Below, in pieces: positions 35,728 to 44,870 of a stretch of DNA of 64,000 bases. The notes under the pieces are model-generated. The model worked only from the letters and a program-made list of their open reading frames with translations, was not told the origin of the DNA and made no database searches. Each line of letters begins with the position of its first letter. Position 1 is the first letter of the stretch. Where the stretch lies: NCBI GenBank assembly GCA_014238785.1, contig JABAAL010000024.1, forward strand, positions 1 through 64,000, in the 5' to 3' direction. This stretch comes from Phycisphaerales bacterium. Its GTDB lineage: Bacteria; Planctomycetota; Phycisphaerae; Phycisphaerales; SM1A02. Made by a program: the position numbers and the translations under genes.

Positions 35728-36164
35728 TTGGATCCCTTGTTTGTCAATAATGTTAGTTTTGTTGAAATTAATATATCCATTTGCTTGGCAAGCGCATCGT
35801 ATACGGATTGGTCTTGGCCAATTGGATCGAGAATATCACCCGGCGGGTCTAATAGTTCTGCATTGTCCACAAATTGATTTACTGCGGCGAGGTGGCTTCT
35901 AGACATACACAAAATTGCTGTCGCTGAAGTCGCCATTTTTTTGGTTATACACTTACTTGTTCCACTGAATGTAATTCCACGTTGCGAGAGTGCCTTGATA
36001 GTCTCTTCACTTGCCGAGCAACCCTCAGAAGCAAAAACCCCCGCAGAAACGGCTAACCAATCGCTAAAGCCGTTTTCATCAAGCCATTTCTGGGCAATAC
36101 CCTCTGCTAATGGGCTTCGGCAAGTGTTGCCAGTGCAAACAAAAAGTACAGTTGAAATAGACAT
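35724..36164 (-). CDS. Low-molecular-weight protein-tyrosine/arginine phosphatase
   Basis: A 146-residue phosphatase with the P-loop V-C-T-G-N-T-C-R-S (Cys10, Arg16) and the general-acid loop D-P-I-G (usual form D-P). Thr at position 2 of the loop (C-T-G-N-T) is the feature that gives protein-arginine phosphatase activity in YwlE, so this may act on phosphoarginine. ATG 36164 is preferred over TTG 36173, which overlaps a TACTAT -10-like sequence 8 bases before 36164. Confidence 0.88.
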   Translation of the reverse strand: MSISTVLFVCTGNTCRSPLAEGIAQKWLDENGFSDWLAVSAGVFASEGCSASEETIKALSQRGITFSGTSKCITKKMATSATAILCMSRSHLAAVNQFVDNAELLDPPGDILDPIGQDQSVYDALAKQMDILISTKLTLLTNKGSK

Positions 36165-36172
36165 CACTTGCA

Positions 36173-36178
36173 ATAGTA
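36173..36178 (-). promoter_or_regulatory. Candidate -10 element, leaderless start of the phosphatase-rpiB operon
   Basis: TACTAT on the minus strand lies 8 bases before ATG 36164. Confidence 0.4.
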
Positions 36179-36232
36179 GCCACTATCGTATTGAATACCA
36201 ATACAATGCACACTAAAGATAGGAATTGATAC

Positions 36233-36802
36233 TTGGATTTTCTCCCAGAACAAGAAATAAACGGCCTACTAACCGAGTTTGGTATCACCAAAACCCAAGT
36301 GGGTGATGATTGTATCGACCTAGAAATGTCTACAGACCGTGCAGATGTTTGTGATTGCCTGTGCCATGAAGGCCAAATGGTTGAAGATACTCTTTGGACC
36401 TGCAAAGTCATGAACGCAGAATCGTTGGTCACGGCGGCAACCGAAAGTATTCGCAAAATTCATCAAGGTCAAACCGTCCTCGTGCCGTCTGGAAAATGGC
36501 GATCTGTTTTTGATGCGGTTGCATTCAGCATGGCTGGTAACGAACTTTGGCAAGAGTTTGACGCATCGGCAACCATTAAGTTAAACACGAGAGACCCGCT
36601 ACTTTTTGAAGCCGGAGACGAACAAATATTAATTTCACTGTTAACCGCCCTGATGAACGATGGCGAAACACCAGAACAAGGTGTGTTTCTTATTTCCGCC
36701 GGTGCTCCAATACTCGTCCACCTTCAACCCGGTGGTCCTGTGAAGTTGTGGTTTGGAAACCGTGTTTTGGCCGATGAAGTGCGAGAGCACTACGCCACGT
36801 AG
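36233..36802 (+). CDS. Protein of unknown function
   Basis: A 189-residue soluble acidic protein starting at TTG; there is no in-frame ATG near the start. No membrane segment, signal or enzyme motif is seen. The C-terminal half is beta-rich (G-V-F-L-I-S-A-G-A-P-I-L-V-H-L). It is the first of three unrecognised genes that lead into lptB, separated from the next by 22 bases. Confidence 0.6.
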   Translation: MDFLPEQEINGLLTEFGITKTQVGDDCIDLEMSTDRADVCDCLCHEGQMVEDTLWTCKVMNAESLVTAATESIRKIHQGQTVLVPSGKWRSVFDAVAFSMAGNELWQEFDASATIKLNTRDPLLFEAGDEQILISLLTALMNDGETPEQGVFLISAGAPILVHLQPGGPVKLWFGNRVLADEVREHYAT

Positions 36803-36824
36803 GTTGCTTTTAAGCAGTATTAAT

Positions 36825-37424
36825 ATGCCAAGAAAAAAAGTAGATCCATGGTTCAAAAAAGAAATTGCTTCGGTTGGGTTGATCGAGCAATCTCGATCGT
36901 CTGAAAACTGGAGCGCCCTTGCAGGTGCCCTTAAAGATCTTTGTGCCTCTAGGCAATCTATGCGCGAGGCGGCAAAAAATGGTAAACGGGTTCAAATTAT
37001 TGATTCGATAGAGAGCAGCGATGAAATCCATGAAAATGGAAGGTATTTAGTGAGGCCGCCACTTGTGGGTCGAGATGCGGGGATTATTGGAAACGCGCTC
37101 CGTGCGAATGGGATTTCTGCGATTGTGGTTTGTCGAGAGCCTTCAACAAGTTTGGGGTATTGTCCAATCGTTGCCCTGGGTAGCGGGGTGATGGTTCGCG
37201 TGCAAATCGAAGAGCCTGCCAATCCAGAAAAACCGACCTGTTCTTGGTTTGATCATGCAATTGATGAACTTGGAAACCACATTTTGAGCAAAATAAATCC
37301 AGAAAGCAAACTCATTCGACAACTTGATTATTTACTGGTACATATTCCTGCCGCTCCAACGCATACTGGGTTATATAAAACCGCCATTCGGTTTTGTCTC
37401 ACACTACAAGCTCAGAGCGTGTAG
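36825..37424 (+). CDS. Protein of unknown function
   Basis: A 199-residue soluble protein with a very basic N-terminus (M-P-R-K-K-V) and a central region rich in Val/Ile/Gly strands. No motif is recognised. ATG 36825 is chosen over a start at 36753 that would overlap the previous gene. It is probably cotranscribed with its two neighbours and lptB. Confidence 0.6.
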   Translation: MPRKKVDPWFKKEIASVGLIEQSRSSENWSALAGALKDLCASRQSMREAAKNGKRVQIIDSIESSDEIHENGRYLVRPPLVGRDAGIIGNALRANGISAIVVCREPSTSLGYCPIVALGSGVMVRVQIEEPANPEKPTCSWFDHAIDELGNHILSKINPESKLIRQLDYLLVHIPAAPTHTGLYKTAIRFCLTLQAQSV

Positions 37425-37451
37425 GATTAAAATATACAGAAAGAAAATGCC

Positions 37452-38237
37452 GTGGCAATAACAACTACTCTTGCAACTAGATACTGGCTTAAGACAATCA
37501 TTATGGCTGTCGTTTGTATTGTCTTGGGCGTGTGGGGGATTTGGGATTACACCGTTGTAATACCAAACGCTTTGCGAGCGTCTGATCGCGCGGAACTGTT
37601 GCGAGAATTCGTGCAGCCGGCACTCAATGTTGAACGCGGGTCACAAGAGCGTGATAGTGCAATGGTGGCACTCAATGTTGCTATTGAAGAAGATGATAGC
37701 CCTGACCAGGGGTGGAGCGATGCGCTGATAGTGTTTGTGGGCGCGGTTTCTGGGGGTGCGGTAGATTCTCAACAAAAAGCAACAAATCTAGTCGAAGATT
37801 ATTTAAACGAGTACGGGAGTGTAACCCGACCAAGCAAATTTGATAGACCGATGCAGTGGATGTTTATTTTATGCCTACCGTTTGGTTTTTATTATCTTTT
37901 TACCTATTCAAAAATGACCAAGCGAGCAAGCATGTATCGGCTTGAAGATGATGGCACCTTGTCAACTCCTGAGGGAACATGGTCAAAAGAGGATATTCAA
38001 GACATCGACATGGAGCGCTGGATTTCAAAGACGGGAAAAGCAAGGACAACGTGGACAGCAAAGGTGTTAGTAGAAAACCATCCGCCAATCTTGCTTGATG
38101 ATTATATCTACAAGGACGCACATTTAATTATTGGAAACCTTGCACACAGGTTCTATCCTGAAAACTGGACCCCACTTGCAAAACGCGTTAAAGTTGAAAA
38201 GCAAGAAGACTCTAAAGAGAACGGGGGCGAGGTATAA
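37452..38237 (+). CDS. Membrane protein of unknown function upstream of lptB
   Basis: A 261-residue protein from GTG 37452. Two transmembrane helices (about 13-32 and 137-155) enclose a soluble periplasm- or cytoplasm-facing domain. The C-terminal domain has a W-x-K-x-D-I-x-D-I-D motif of PH-like type. It ends 3 bases before lptB, so an envelope-transport link is plausible but unproven. Confidence 0.65.
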   Translation: MAITTTLATRYWLKTIIMAVVCIVLGVWGIWDYTVVIPNALRASDRAELLREFVQPALNVERGSQERDSAMVALNVAIEEDDSPDQGWSDALIVFVGAVSGGAVDSQQKATNLVEDYLNEYGSVTRPSKFDRPMQWMFILCLPFGFYYLFTYSKMTKRASMYRLEDDGTLSTPEGTWSKEDIQDIDMERWISKTGKARTTWTAKVLVENHPPILLDDYIYKDAHLIIGNLAHRFYPENWTPLAKRVKVEKQEDSKENGGEV

Positions 38238-38240
38238 CAA

Positions 38241-38975
38241 GTGCCGCTTTTGTCTGCTACAAATTTGGTGAAAAGCTACGGTGGCCGTAAGGTTGTAAAT
38301 GAAGTTTCGCTTGAAGTTAACGAGGGCGAGATCGTTGGTTTGCTTGGTCCAAACGGTGCGGGAAAAACCACGGCGTTCCGAATGATGATTGGAATGATAA
38401 CTCCAGAGGGTGGAAGAGTATCATTTGATGGTGAGGATGTAACCTACCTTCCAATGTATCAACACGCCCGTCGTGGAATGGGGTACTTAGCACAAGAACC
38501 CAGCGTGTTTCGCGGCATGACGTGCAAAGACAACTTGTTAACAATTCTTGAAACGCTTCCAATTCCAAAACTAATTCAAGAACAACGGTGCCGGGAATTA
38601 CTAGAACAGTTTCATCTTGAACACAAAAGCGACCAACTTGCAAGAACGTGTAGTGGCGGCGAGCGAAGACGGTTGGAAATTGCTCGGTCTTTAATTACGA
38701 GGCCAAAATTGATTTTGCTCGATGAGCCCTTTGCTGCCGTTGACCCGCACACTGTCGAAGACGTGCAGGCCGAAGTGAGAAAGCTAGCAGATTCTGGGAT
38801 TGCAATACTTGTCACCGATCACGCGGTACACCAGACGCTCCATATTTGTGACAGAGCATACATAATCTCTGATGGAAGTAATCTTATGGACGGGGACCCA
38901 AAAAAGATTATCAACGACGAATTGGTGCGAAAGCATTATCTCGCCTCAACATTCCGAGGCGACGAATTTGGTTAA
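38241..38975 (+). CDS. lptB: LPS export ABC transporter ATP-binding protein LptB
   Basis: A 244-residue ABC ATPase: Walker A G-P-N-G-A-G-K-T-T near residue 36, signature C-S-G-G-E-R-R-R near 138, Walker B L-I-L-L-D-E-P-F near 157 and a switch histidine in V-T-D-H. The L-D-E-P-F-A-A-V-D-P pattern and the length are those of LptB, which drives LPS from the inner membrane to LptA. LptF, LptG, LptA and LptC are not in this cluster. Start is GTG. Confidence 0.92.
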   Translation: MPLLSATNLVKSYGGRKVVNEVSLEVNEGEIVGLLGPNGAGKTTAFRMMIGMITPEGGRVSFDGEDVTYLPMYQHARRGMGYLAQEPSVFRGMTCKDNLLTILETLPIPKLIQEQRCRELLEQFHLEHKSDQLARTCSGGERRRLEIARSLITRPKLILLDEPFAAVDPHTVEDVQAEVRKLADSGIAILVTDHAVHQTLHICDRAYIISDGSNLMDGDPKKIINDELVRKHYLASTFRGDEFG

Positions 38976-38981
38976 TTCGTC
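38961..38981 (+). terminator. Hairpin at the end of lptB
   Basis: GACGAATT / AATTCGTC, a perfect 8-base stem with a TGGTT loop, spans the lptB stop codon. There is no T-run, so it may be only an mRNA 3' stabiliser. Confidence 0.35.
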
Positions 38982-38999
38982 TCAACCATAAAATTTCTC

Positions 39000-39005
39000 T
39001 ATAAT
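39000..39005 (+). promoter_or_regulatory. Promoter -10 element, leaderless start of the PEGA lipoprotein
   Basis: A perfect TATAAT lies 8 bases before ATG 39014. No good -35 at 17 bases. Confidence 0.55.
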
Positions 39006-39013
39006 CCAACACC

Positions 39014-39409
39014 ATGCGGGTTATTCTCTTTATGGTTTTTGTTGTTGGCGCCTTGGGCGGATGCGTAAAACGAACAATTTCAATCACAAGCACCCCTCCA
39101 CAGGCGTTGGTGTGGGTTAATGATCGTGAGGTTGGACGTACACCGCTCACATTTGATTTTACGTATTACGGGGAATACGATTTGCGAGTTGAACTTGGTG
39201 GGCACGAACCAATCATGACTACCGCATGGACACAACAGCCCATTTGGGATGCCCCGTTCGTTGATTTTGTCGCAGATGTAGCACCGATAAACCTTCAATC
39301 AAACACGGTGTGGCATCTTGAGTTGGAGTTACTACAAAACAACCCCGCACAACTGATGAAGCGTGCCACCTCACTGCGGTCTAAAACTCTGGATGAATAT
39401 GCAAAATAA
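39014..39409 (+). CDS. PEGA-domain lipoprotein
   Basis: A 131-residue lipoprotein (lipobox A-L-G-G-C, Cys17) with a PEGA domain at about 22-70: S-T-P-P-Q-A-L-V-W-V-N-D-R-E-V-G-R-T-P-L. PEGA domains are common on surface lipoproteins. It overlaps the next gene by 17 bases. Confidence 0.8.
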   Translation: MRVILFMVFVVGALGGCVKRTISITSTPPQALVWVNDREVGRTPLTFDFTYYGEYDLRVELGGHEPIMTTAWTQQPIWDAPFVDFVADVAPINLQSNTVWHLELELLQNNPAQLMKRATSLRSKTLDEYAK

Positions 39410-39812
39410 CATAAGGAAGTATGCCGGCACAGTATTTATTTTGGTTATCGCTGCTGGTTTTGCTTGGTGGTCCGGTCGGGTCGAATCAAGCGTTGCAAAT
39501 CATGTCCAAGAAGAAACGGTTCGGCTTGTGCCTCTTTTTCATAACGACCCAACAGTCATTAATGATATTATTACAAACAGTATTATTCAGCCAACACTTG
39601 CTGACTCTCTCACGGCTGTCTTTTTGAAGTCCACGGAACAAGGGGGGCGTTTTGAGGTAATTGTTACAGAGGGCGATGACGCCGTACACGGTGATGGATC
39701 AGCAACACACGTGGCGATTTTTAAAGTTGATACTGAGACCGTTGCGGGTTTAAGAATTATTTGTTTTACTGATACTGACCCCTTGTTAATCACTGGAGCG
39801 TGGATCAAATGA
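39393..39812 (+). CDS. Membrane-anchored protein of unknown function
   Basis: A 139-residue protein: one N-terminal transmembrane helix (about 9-25) and a soluble domain. Starts at 39393 and 39399 are both ATG and overlap the end of the PEGA lipoprotein gene. No motif recognised. Its TGA stop overlaps the aminotransferase ATG (ATGA). Confidence 0.55.
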   Translation: MNMQNNIRKYAGTVFILVIAAGFAWWSGRVESSVANHVQEETVRLVPLFHNDPTVINDIITNSIIQPTLADSLTAVFLKSTEQGGRFEVIVTEGDDAVHGDGSATHVAIFKVDTETVAGLRIICFTDTDPLLITGAWIK

Positions 39813-40741
39813 AGGTATGGTTAAACGGTGCGTTTGTTGAAGATACAGACGCAAAAACAAGTGTGTTTGATGCTGGGTTTCAGCATGGTGTTGGTTTGTT
39901 TGAAACCATGTGTGCAAAAAATGGAAAAGTATTTCGTGCACAAAGCCACATGGAACGACTTGCGGAATCTGCTGCAATGCTGCGTCTCACAGAAAATCTT
40001 CAAACAGCGCCGCTTGTTGAGGCGCTTCAGCTAACCCTAGATAAAAATAATCAACAAGAAGCGCGAATGCGTATAACTATTACGGGTGGAGATTTAAATA
40101 TGCTTCAGCAAACTGGTGAGAGTGGTGGGGGTGATCCAACTATTATCATTCAGACACAACCTCCAACGAAATATCCGGATGGGTTTTATAACAATGGCGT
40201 CATGGTCTCTATTGCTGGTGGAAGGGTTAATCCGTATGATTTTTCTGCAGGACACAAAACCTTAAATTACTGGTCTCGGCTATTAAACCTACAAATGGCA
40301 GCGATGCAGCAGTGTGGAGAGTCTTTATGGCTGACGCCAAGCGCGACTGTTGCGGGCGGAAGTGTAAGTAATATTTTCATCGTGCAAGATGGGGGGTTGT
40401 ACACACCCGCTGCAAGGGGTGAAGAAGAAATAAACAGTGAACCCTCTGCGGTACTACCCGGAATAACTCGTAATGTTGTGCTTGAAATTGCAAAAGAACT
40501 TGGGGTTGGGGTACAAAAAAAAGACATTGCGTTTGATGAGGTTCTTGGAGCAGACGAGGTGTTCCTGACAAATTCAAGCTGGGGCGTGCTGCCGGTCATT
40601 GGAGTGCGGGCGACGGTTCAAACCGAAGAGGGTGCTGGAACGCAGGATCAAAAAATAAGCGACGCAAAGGTGGGTAAACTCACGAAACAGTTACATATTT
40701 CATACCAAGACATGGTAGATCGAGAGACTCTTAGCGTTTGA
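39809..40741 (+). CDS. Aminotransferase class IV (branched-chain aminotransferase / aminodeoxychorismate lyase family)
   Basis: A 310-residue fold-type IV PLP enzyme: F-D-A-G-F-Q-H-G-V-G-L-F-E-T-M near residue 25, the PLP lysine in A-G-H-K-T-L-N-Y and a substrate loop A-G-G-S-V-S-N-I-F. The T-L-N-Y signature fits both pabC-type lyases and IlvE-type aminotransferases, and I cannot separate these. ATG 39809 overlaps the previous stop by 4 bases; a GTG at 39800 is also in frame. Confidence 0.88.
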   Translation: MKVWLNGAFVEDTDAKTSVFDAGFQHGVGLFETMCAKNGKVFRAQSHMERLAESAAMLRLTENLQTAPLVEALQLTLDKNNQQEARMRITITGGDLNMLQQTGESGGGDPTIIIQTQPPTKYPDGFYNNGVMVSIAGGRVNPYDFSAGHKTLNYWSRLLNLQMAAMQQCGESLWLTPSATVAGGSVSNIFIVQDGGLYTPAARGEEEINSEPSAVLPGITRNVVLEIAKELGVGVQKKDIAFDEVLGADEVFLTNSSWGVLPVIGVRATVQTEEGAGTQDQKISDAKVGKLTKQLHISYQDMVDRETLSV

Positions 40742-40970
40742 TACGGACGTTTTTTCGGCCTTCAGAATCCCTGTTGAACAGCGAACGGATTTTGGTATTC
40801 GCCAGCGCTATAAGCAAAAGGACTCCGAATACCACGCTTGCTACGACTCCCGCAAAGAGTAGAAGTGCAAAGATGGGCAAAAGAACAAGCACCCCAAATA
40901 TAATCGCGGCTATTTTTGATGGCGTAGACATCCTTCCGCCGGAACCAAATTGAATTTGTCGCATCACCAT
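40731..40970 (-). CDS. Small hydrophobic membrane protein
   Basis: A 79-residue protein with one long or two short membrane helices (about 17-58) and a strongly basic C-terminal tail (R-D-S-E-G-R-K-N-V-R-I-K-R). It overlaps the convergent aminotransferase end by 11 bases. TATGAT is 9 bases before its ATG. Function unknown. Confidence 0.55.
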   Translation of the reverse strand: MVMRQIQFGSGGRMSTPSKIAAIIFGVLVLLPIFALLLFAGVVASVVFGVLLLIALANTKIRSLFNRDSEGRKNVRIKR

Positions 40971-40979
40971 TAAAAACCA

Positions 40980-40985
40980 ATCATA
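40980..40985 (-). promoter_or_regulatory. Candidate -10 element, leaderless start of the small membrane protein
   Basis: TATGAT on the minus strand, 9 bases before ATG 40970. Confidence 0.4.
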
Positions 40986-41002
40986 GTGGGTTTTGTGTTT
41001 GC

Positions 41003-41008
41003 TATCAT
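41003..41008 (+). promoter_or_regulatory. Promoter -10 element of dnaE
   Basis: TATCAT with an extended TGC before it. Transcription from here would begin near 41015, which excludes GTG 40986 as a start and supports TTG 41031. Confidence 0.45.
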
Positions 41009-41030
41009 AGACATTCGCAAGGATGCACTC

Positions 41031-44000
41031 TTGAGCACAAAAAACGACAAAAATTCATTTATTCACCTCCATCTCCACAGTGAATACTCTCTTCTTGATG
41101 GTGGAAACAAAATCGACGCACTTTTGAAACGGGTCAAAGAGTTTGGTATGGACTCAGTTGCAGTCACCGACCACGGTAACTTGTATGGTGCATTTGAGTT
41201 TTATACAAAAGCAAAAGCCGCCGGCATAAAACCAATTCTTGGAATTGAGGCGTATGTCGCAATAGGCGATCGGAAGGAACGAGTACCAACGGGGATTCGA
41301 GATGGGGGGTTTCACCTTGTTCTTCTTGCGGAAAATAATACTGGTTGGAAAAATCTAGTAAAACTCAGTTCAGATTCTTTTGCAAATGGATTTTATTACA
41401 AACCAAGGATGGACCACGAAACGCTGGAAAATCTCTCCAGTGGCATCATCGCTATCAATGGGCACCTCGGCAGTTCAATTGCATATCATCTATGTCGGTT
41501 TGCCGATGGTGGAAACGAAGAAGATTGGAACAATGCCGTTGAAGAGGCAAAATGGCACGCAAATACTTTTTCTAAAAACAAAAACGGAGAGCCTCGGTTT
41601 TTTATTGAACTGCAGCGCCACGATGTTCAAGAACAAATAACGATTAATCCGTACCTTATTAAACTCGCAAAAGAACTTGATTTGCCGCTGGTGTGTGACA
41701 ACGATGCGCATTACCTAAACAAAGAGGATTGGGATGCACACGACACGCTCTGTTGCATTTCCATGCAAAAACTTAAAGGCGACAGCGAGAGGTTTTTGTA
41801 CTCAAGGGATTTATATGTTAAATCTCAAGAGGAAATGGGTGCGTTGTTCGAAGATGTTCCAGAGGCGATTGAAAATAGTGCTGCAATTGCTCGGCGTTGT
41901 AATGTTTCGATAGATCTAGACAAAAACCATGCGCCGGTTGTCCGTGTAACCGGTCCAAGTTCATTTGAGCCATTTAAAGGGGGGGACCTTACTGAGTGGT
42001 TTAAAGATCACTGTCAAAAATTTACGCTTCATCCGTACGACTCTCAGGTTAACACCGATGTTTCAAAAGACGAACTTAAAAAAGATTGTGACAGTGCACT
42101 TCTTTGCCTTTGCGAGGCCGGGCTCGTATGGAGATATGGGGCAGAGGGCATCACGGTTGAAATTAGGGAACGCCTTGATAGAGAATTAAGGATACTATCG
42201 GACAAGAATATTAGCGCGTATTTTTTGATTGTGTGGGACTTTGTTGATTGGGCAAGGCAAAAGGGAATTCCGGCAAATGCACGTGGTTCGGGTGTTGGGA
42301 CTATGGTTGGGTATGTTCTTGGTTTATCTAATGCGTGTCCGGTTAAGTATGGGTTATTGTTTGAGCGGTTTACAGATCCGGACCGGTCCGAGTATCCTGA
42401 TATTGATATTGACATTTGCCAAAATGGTCGAGCCGATGTTATTAATTTTGTTAGAAAAAAATATGGCCACGTTGCACAAATCATCACGTTTGGTCGCCTT
42501 AAAGCACGAGCGGCAATTAAAGATGTTGCCAGAGTACACGGATTTAGTGCTGGAGAGGGGCAGCGTCTTGCAAACCTCATTCCAGCAGAACTCAACATTA
42601 CCATTGACGATTCATTGAAAAAAAATGATGAGTTTCAATCTGCTTACGATAGTTCAAAAGAAATTAAAGGTGTGGTGGACACGGCTAGGCAACTCGAACA
42701 TCACGCAAGACATGTGGGTGTACACGCAGCCGGCGTCGTCGTTGCAACCGAACCGCTTGACAATATCATTCCACTTTGCAAGGCAACGGGGAGTTCTGAT
42801 GTTGTCACACAGTGGGACGGTCCAACGTGTGAACGAATTGGTTTGCTTAAGATGGACTTTCTTGGGCTTCGAACACTGTCAACCATTGAACTTGCAAAAC
42901 AACTTGTTCGAGAAAGTTTAGAAGACGGTGAAATTTGGTCTGCGGTTAACCGAAAACAAAACGATGGGTCACACCCTCTTAATCTTGAGCGTATCAATTT
43001 AGAAGACCCTAAAGTTCTTGCGCTTTTTGAGCGCGGCGATACTGCTGGAATATTTCAATTTGAATCCGGTGGCATGCGTCGCCTTTTGAAAAAAATAAAA
43101 CCAACTCGGCTTGAAGATTTAATTGCAGCAAATGCGTTGTTTCGTCCTGGACCAATGGATCTTATAGAAACGTTTTGTGCACGGAAGTGTGGTGGAGAAA
43201 AGGTTCCAAAGGTCCACGAAATTGTTGATGGGTTTACTGCAGAAACCTACGGAATTATGGTGTACCAAGAACAGGTTATGCAAATTGTGCACGCCCTTGG
43301 TGATATTCCACTTCGCGAAGCCTATTCGTTGATTAAAGCAATTGGGAAGAAGAAACATAAGGTAATCAATGCCAACCGACCAAAGTTTGTAGATGGTGCG
43401 GTTGAAAAGGGGTTAAGCAGCACATTTGCAAACGACCTATTCGACCTTATTTTGAAGTTTGCTGGTTACGGCTTTAACAAAAGTCATTCGACGGGCTATT
43501 CCATTATCGCGTTTCAAACCGCTTATTTAAAAACATATTTTCCAGTTCAATATATGGCGGCTGTTCTTACATTTGAAAGTGCTGCAAAAAAAACAGAGGA
43601 TTGGTCTCCATATATTGGCGACTGTCGGCGTGTCGTTTTTCCAGATCATTCAAGAGAAAATAAGCACATAGGTTTTGAGGTCGGTCCACCTGACATAAAC
43701 CAATCGGACTCGTTGTTCTCTGTTGTATTCGAAGACGATGAAGAAAAAACGAACTTGAATGGTCACATTAGTTTTGGGTTAAGCGCCGTTAAGGGTGCGG
43801 GATCCACCGCTGTTTCGGCAATTGTTGAAGAAAGAAAATCCGGGGGTTCTTTTGCGACTATTTTTGATTTTTGTTCTAGAATCAGCGGTCGGGCTGCGAA
43901 TCGTACAACTATCGAATCTTTGATAAAAGGAGGCGCGTTTGATTCTATTCATGGTGTTGAAAGCAGGGCTGCGCTACTTGCGGTTTTAGACAAAGCTATT

Positions 44001-44858
44001 TCCATTGGTGCATCTGCAGCAAAAGATAAAGAAAGTGGGCAGGGTGGATTGTTTGGGGGTGGTCATGGCGAGGGTGTTATAGGTAGCGGAGGTGTTGGGA
44101 ATACTGGGGAGGGGGAGGGGGGACAACATGATTTTGCGTGTGTGTTGCCAAGTGTCACGCCATGGACACAGCCAGAGACGTTAGACCACGAAAAAGAAGT
44201 ACTTGGCATTCATGTTTCGGGGCATCCGCTTGACGAACACGATCATCAACTCGAGGCTTGGTGTTCTGCAAACGTGGGTTCTATTCGAGAAGTGGGTGAT
44301 GGTCGAGAAGTTGTTGTGGGGGGAATTATTTCGACGGTTCGAATAATGGTCATCCGAAACGGGAGGAGTGCTGGTCAAAAAATGGCGGTTCTTACTCTTC
44401 AGGATCGTGCCGGAAAAATTGAGTGTGTGATTTTTTCTGATGCATATCAAAAATACGCTCACTTATTGCAACAGGACTCAGTTGTGATTATCGTTGGAAA
44501 AGTTGACCGTTCTCGCGGGGAACTACAACTGCTCGTGAACAGGGTGACCTCTGTTCAAGATGCTTCTCTGTATTTATCAAAAAGAATTGAAATTACTTTT
44601 AACGAACTCGTTTCTGGCAATCGAGCAAAGGGGCAGATGGAAATGGTATCTGGGTTAATAAAACAGGCCGGCGCTTCTAAGGTTTCTCAAGGAGCAACTC
44701 CAGCAGATGTTGTGATTCACATTAACACTGGCGAACACGTTGCAACGTTGCGAAGCCAACAAAGGGTTGTTGTAGAATCTAAACTCGTTCAACAAATCGG
44801 TGATGTGGTGGGACCGGAGAATATTCGGCTCATTTCTGTTTCTGGTAGTTACGCGTAA
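41031..44858 (+). CDS. dnaE: DNA polymerase III alpha subunit
   Basis: A 1275-residue replicative polymerase. The PHP domain opens with H-L-H-S-E-Y-S-L-L-D-G-G (near residue 14). The polymerase active site has Y-P-D-I-D-I-D-I near residue 470 and K-M-D-F-L-G near 610. The OB-fold is at about residues 1095-1160 (V-G-G-I-I-S-T-V-R). A Gly-rich linker of about 35 residues, 1000-1035, lies before it. The start is TTG 41031 with AAGGA 7 bases upstream; a GTG at 40986 lies upstream of the putative -10. Confidence 0.94.
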   Translation: MSTKNDKNSFIHLHLHSEYSLLDGGNKIDALLKRVKEFGMDSVAVTDHGNLYGAFEFYTKAKAAGIKPILGIEAYVAIGDRKERVPTGIRDGGFHLVLLAENNTGWKNLVKLSSDSFANGFYYKPRMDHETLENLSSGIIAINGHLGSSIAYHLCRFADGGNEEDWNNAVEEAKWHANTFSKNKNGEPRFFIELQRHDVQEQITINPYLIKLAKELDLPLVCDNDAHYLNKEDWDAHDTLCCISMQKLKGDSERFLYSRDLYVKSQEEMGALFEDVPEAIENSAAIARRCNVSIDLDKNHAPVVRVTGPSSFEPFKGGDLTEWFKDHCQKFTLHPYDSQVNTDVSKDELKKDCDSALLCLCEAGLVWRYGAEGITVEIRERLDRELRILSDKNISAYFLIVWDFVDWARQKGIPANARGSGVGTMVGYVLGLSNACPVKYGLLFERFTDPDRSEYPDIDIDICQNGRADVINFVRKKYGHVAQIITFGRLKARAAIKDVARVHGFSAGEGQRLANLIPAELNITIDDSLKKNDEFQSAYDSSKEIKGVVDTARQLEHHARHVGVHAAGVVVATEPLDNIIPLCKATGSSDVVTQWDGPTCERIGLLKMDFLGLRTLSTIELAKQLVRESLEDGEIWSAVNRKQNDGSHPLNLERINLEDPKVLALFERGDTAGIFQFESGGMRRLLKKIKPTRLEDLIAANALFRPGPMDLIETFCARKCGGEKVPKVHEIVDGFTAETYGIMVYQEQVMQIVHALGDIPLREAYSLIKAIGKKKHKVINANRPKFVDGAVEKGLSSTFANDLFDLILKFAGYGFNKSHSTGYSIIAFQTAYLKTYFPVQYMAAVLTFESAAKKTEDWSPYIGDCRRVVFPDHSRENKHIGFEVGPPDINQSDSLFSVVFEDDEEKTNLNGHISFGLSAVKGAGSTAVSAIVEERKSGGSFATIFDFCSRISGRAANRTTIESLIKGGAFDSIHGVESRAALLAVLDKAISIGASAAKDKESGQGGLFGGGHGEGVIGSGGVGNTGEGEGGQHDFACVLPSVTPWTQPETLDHEKEVLGIHVSGHPLDEHDHQLEAWCSANVGSIREVGDGREVVVGGIISTVRIMVIRNGRSAGQKMAVLTLQDRAGKIECVIFSDAYQKYAHLLQQDSVVIIVGKVDRSRGELQLLVNRVTSVQDASLYLSKRIEITFNELVSGNRAKGQMEMVSGLIKQAGASKVSQGATPADVVIHINTGEHVATLRSQQRVVVESKLVQQIGDVVGPENIRLISVSGSYA

Positions 44859-44870
44859 TATATGTTTGCG

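Noticed and set aside
42044-42604. Long open frame (186 codons) on the minus strand inside dnaE
   Set aside because: It is fully inside a certain gene and its protein has no domain-like features; it is a shadow of the dnaE codon pattern.
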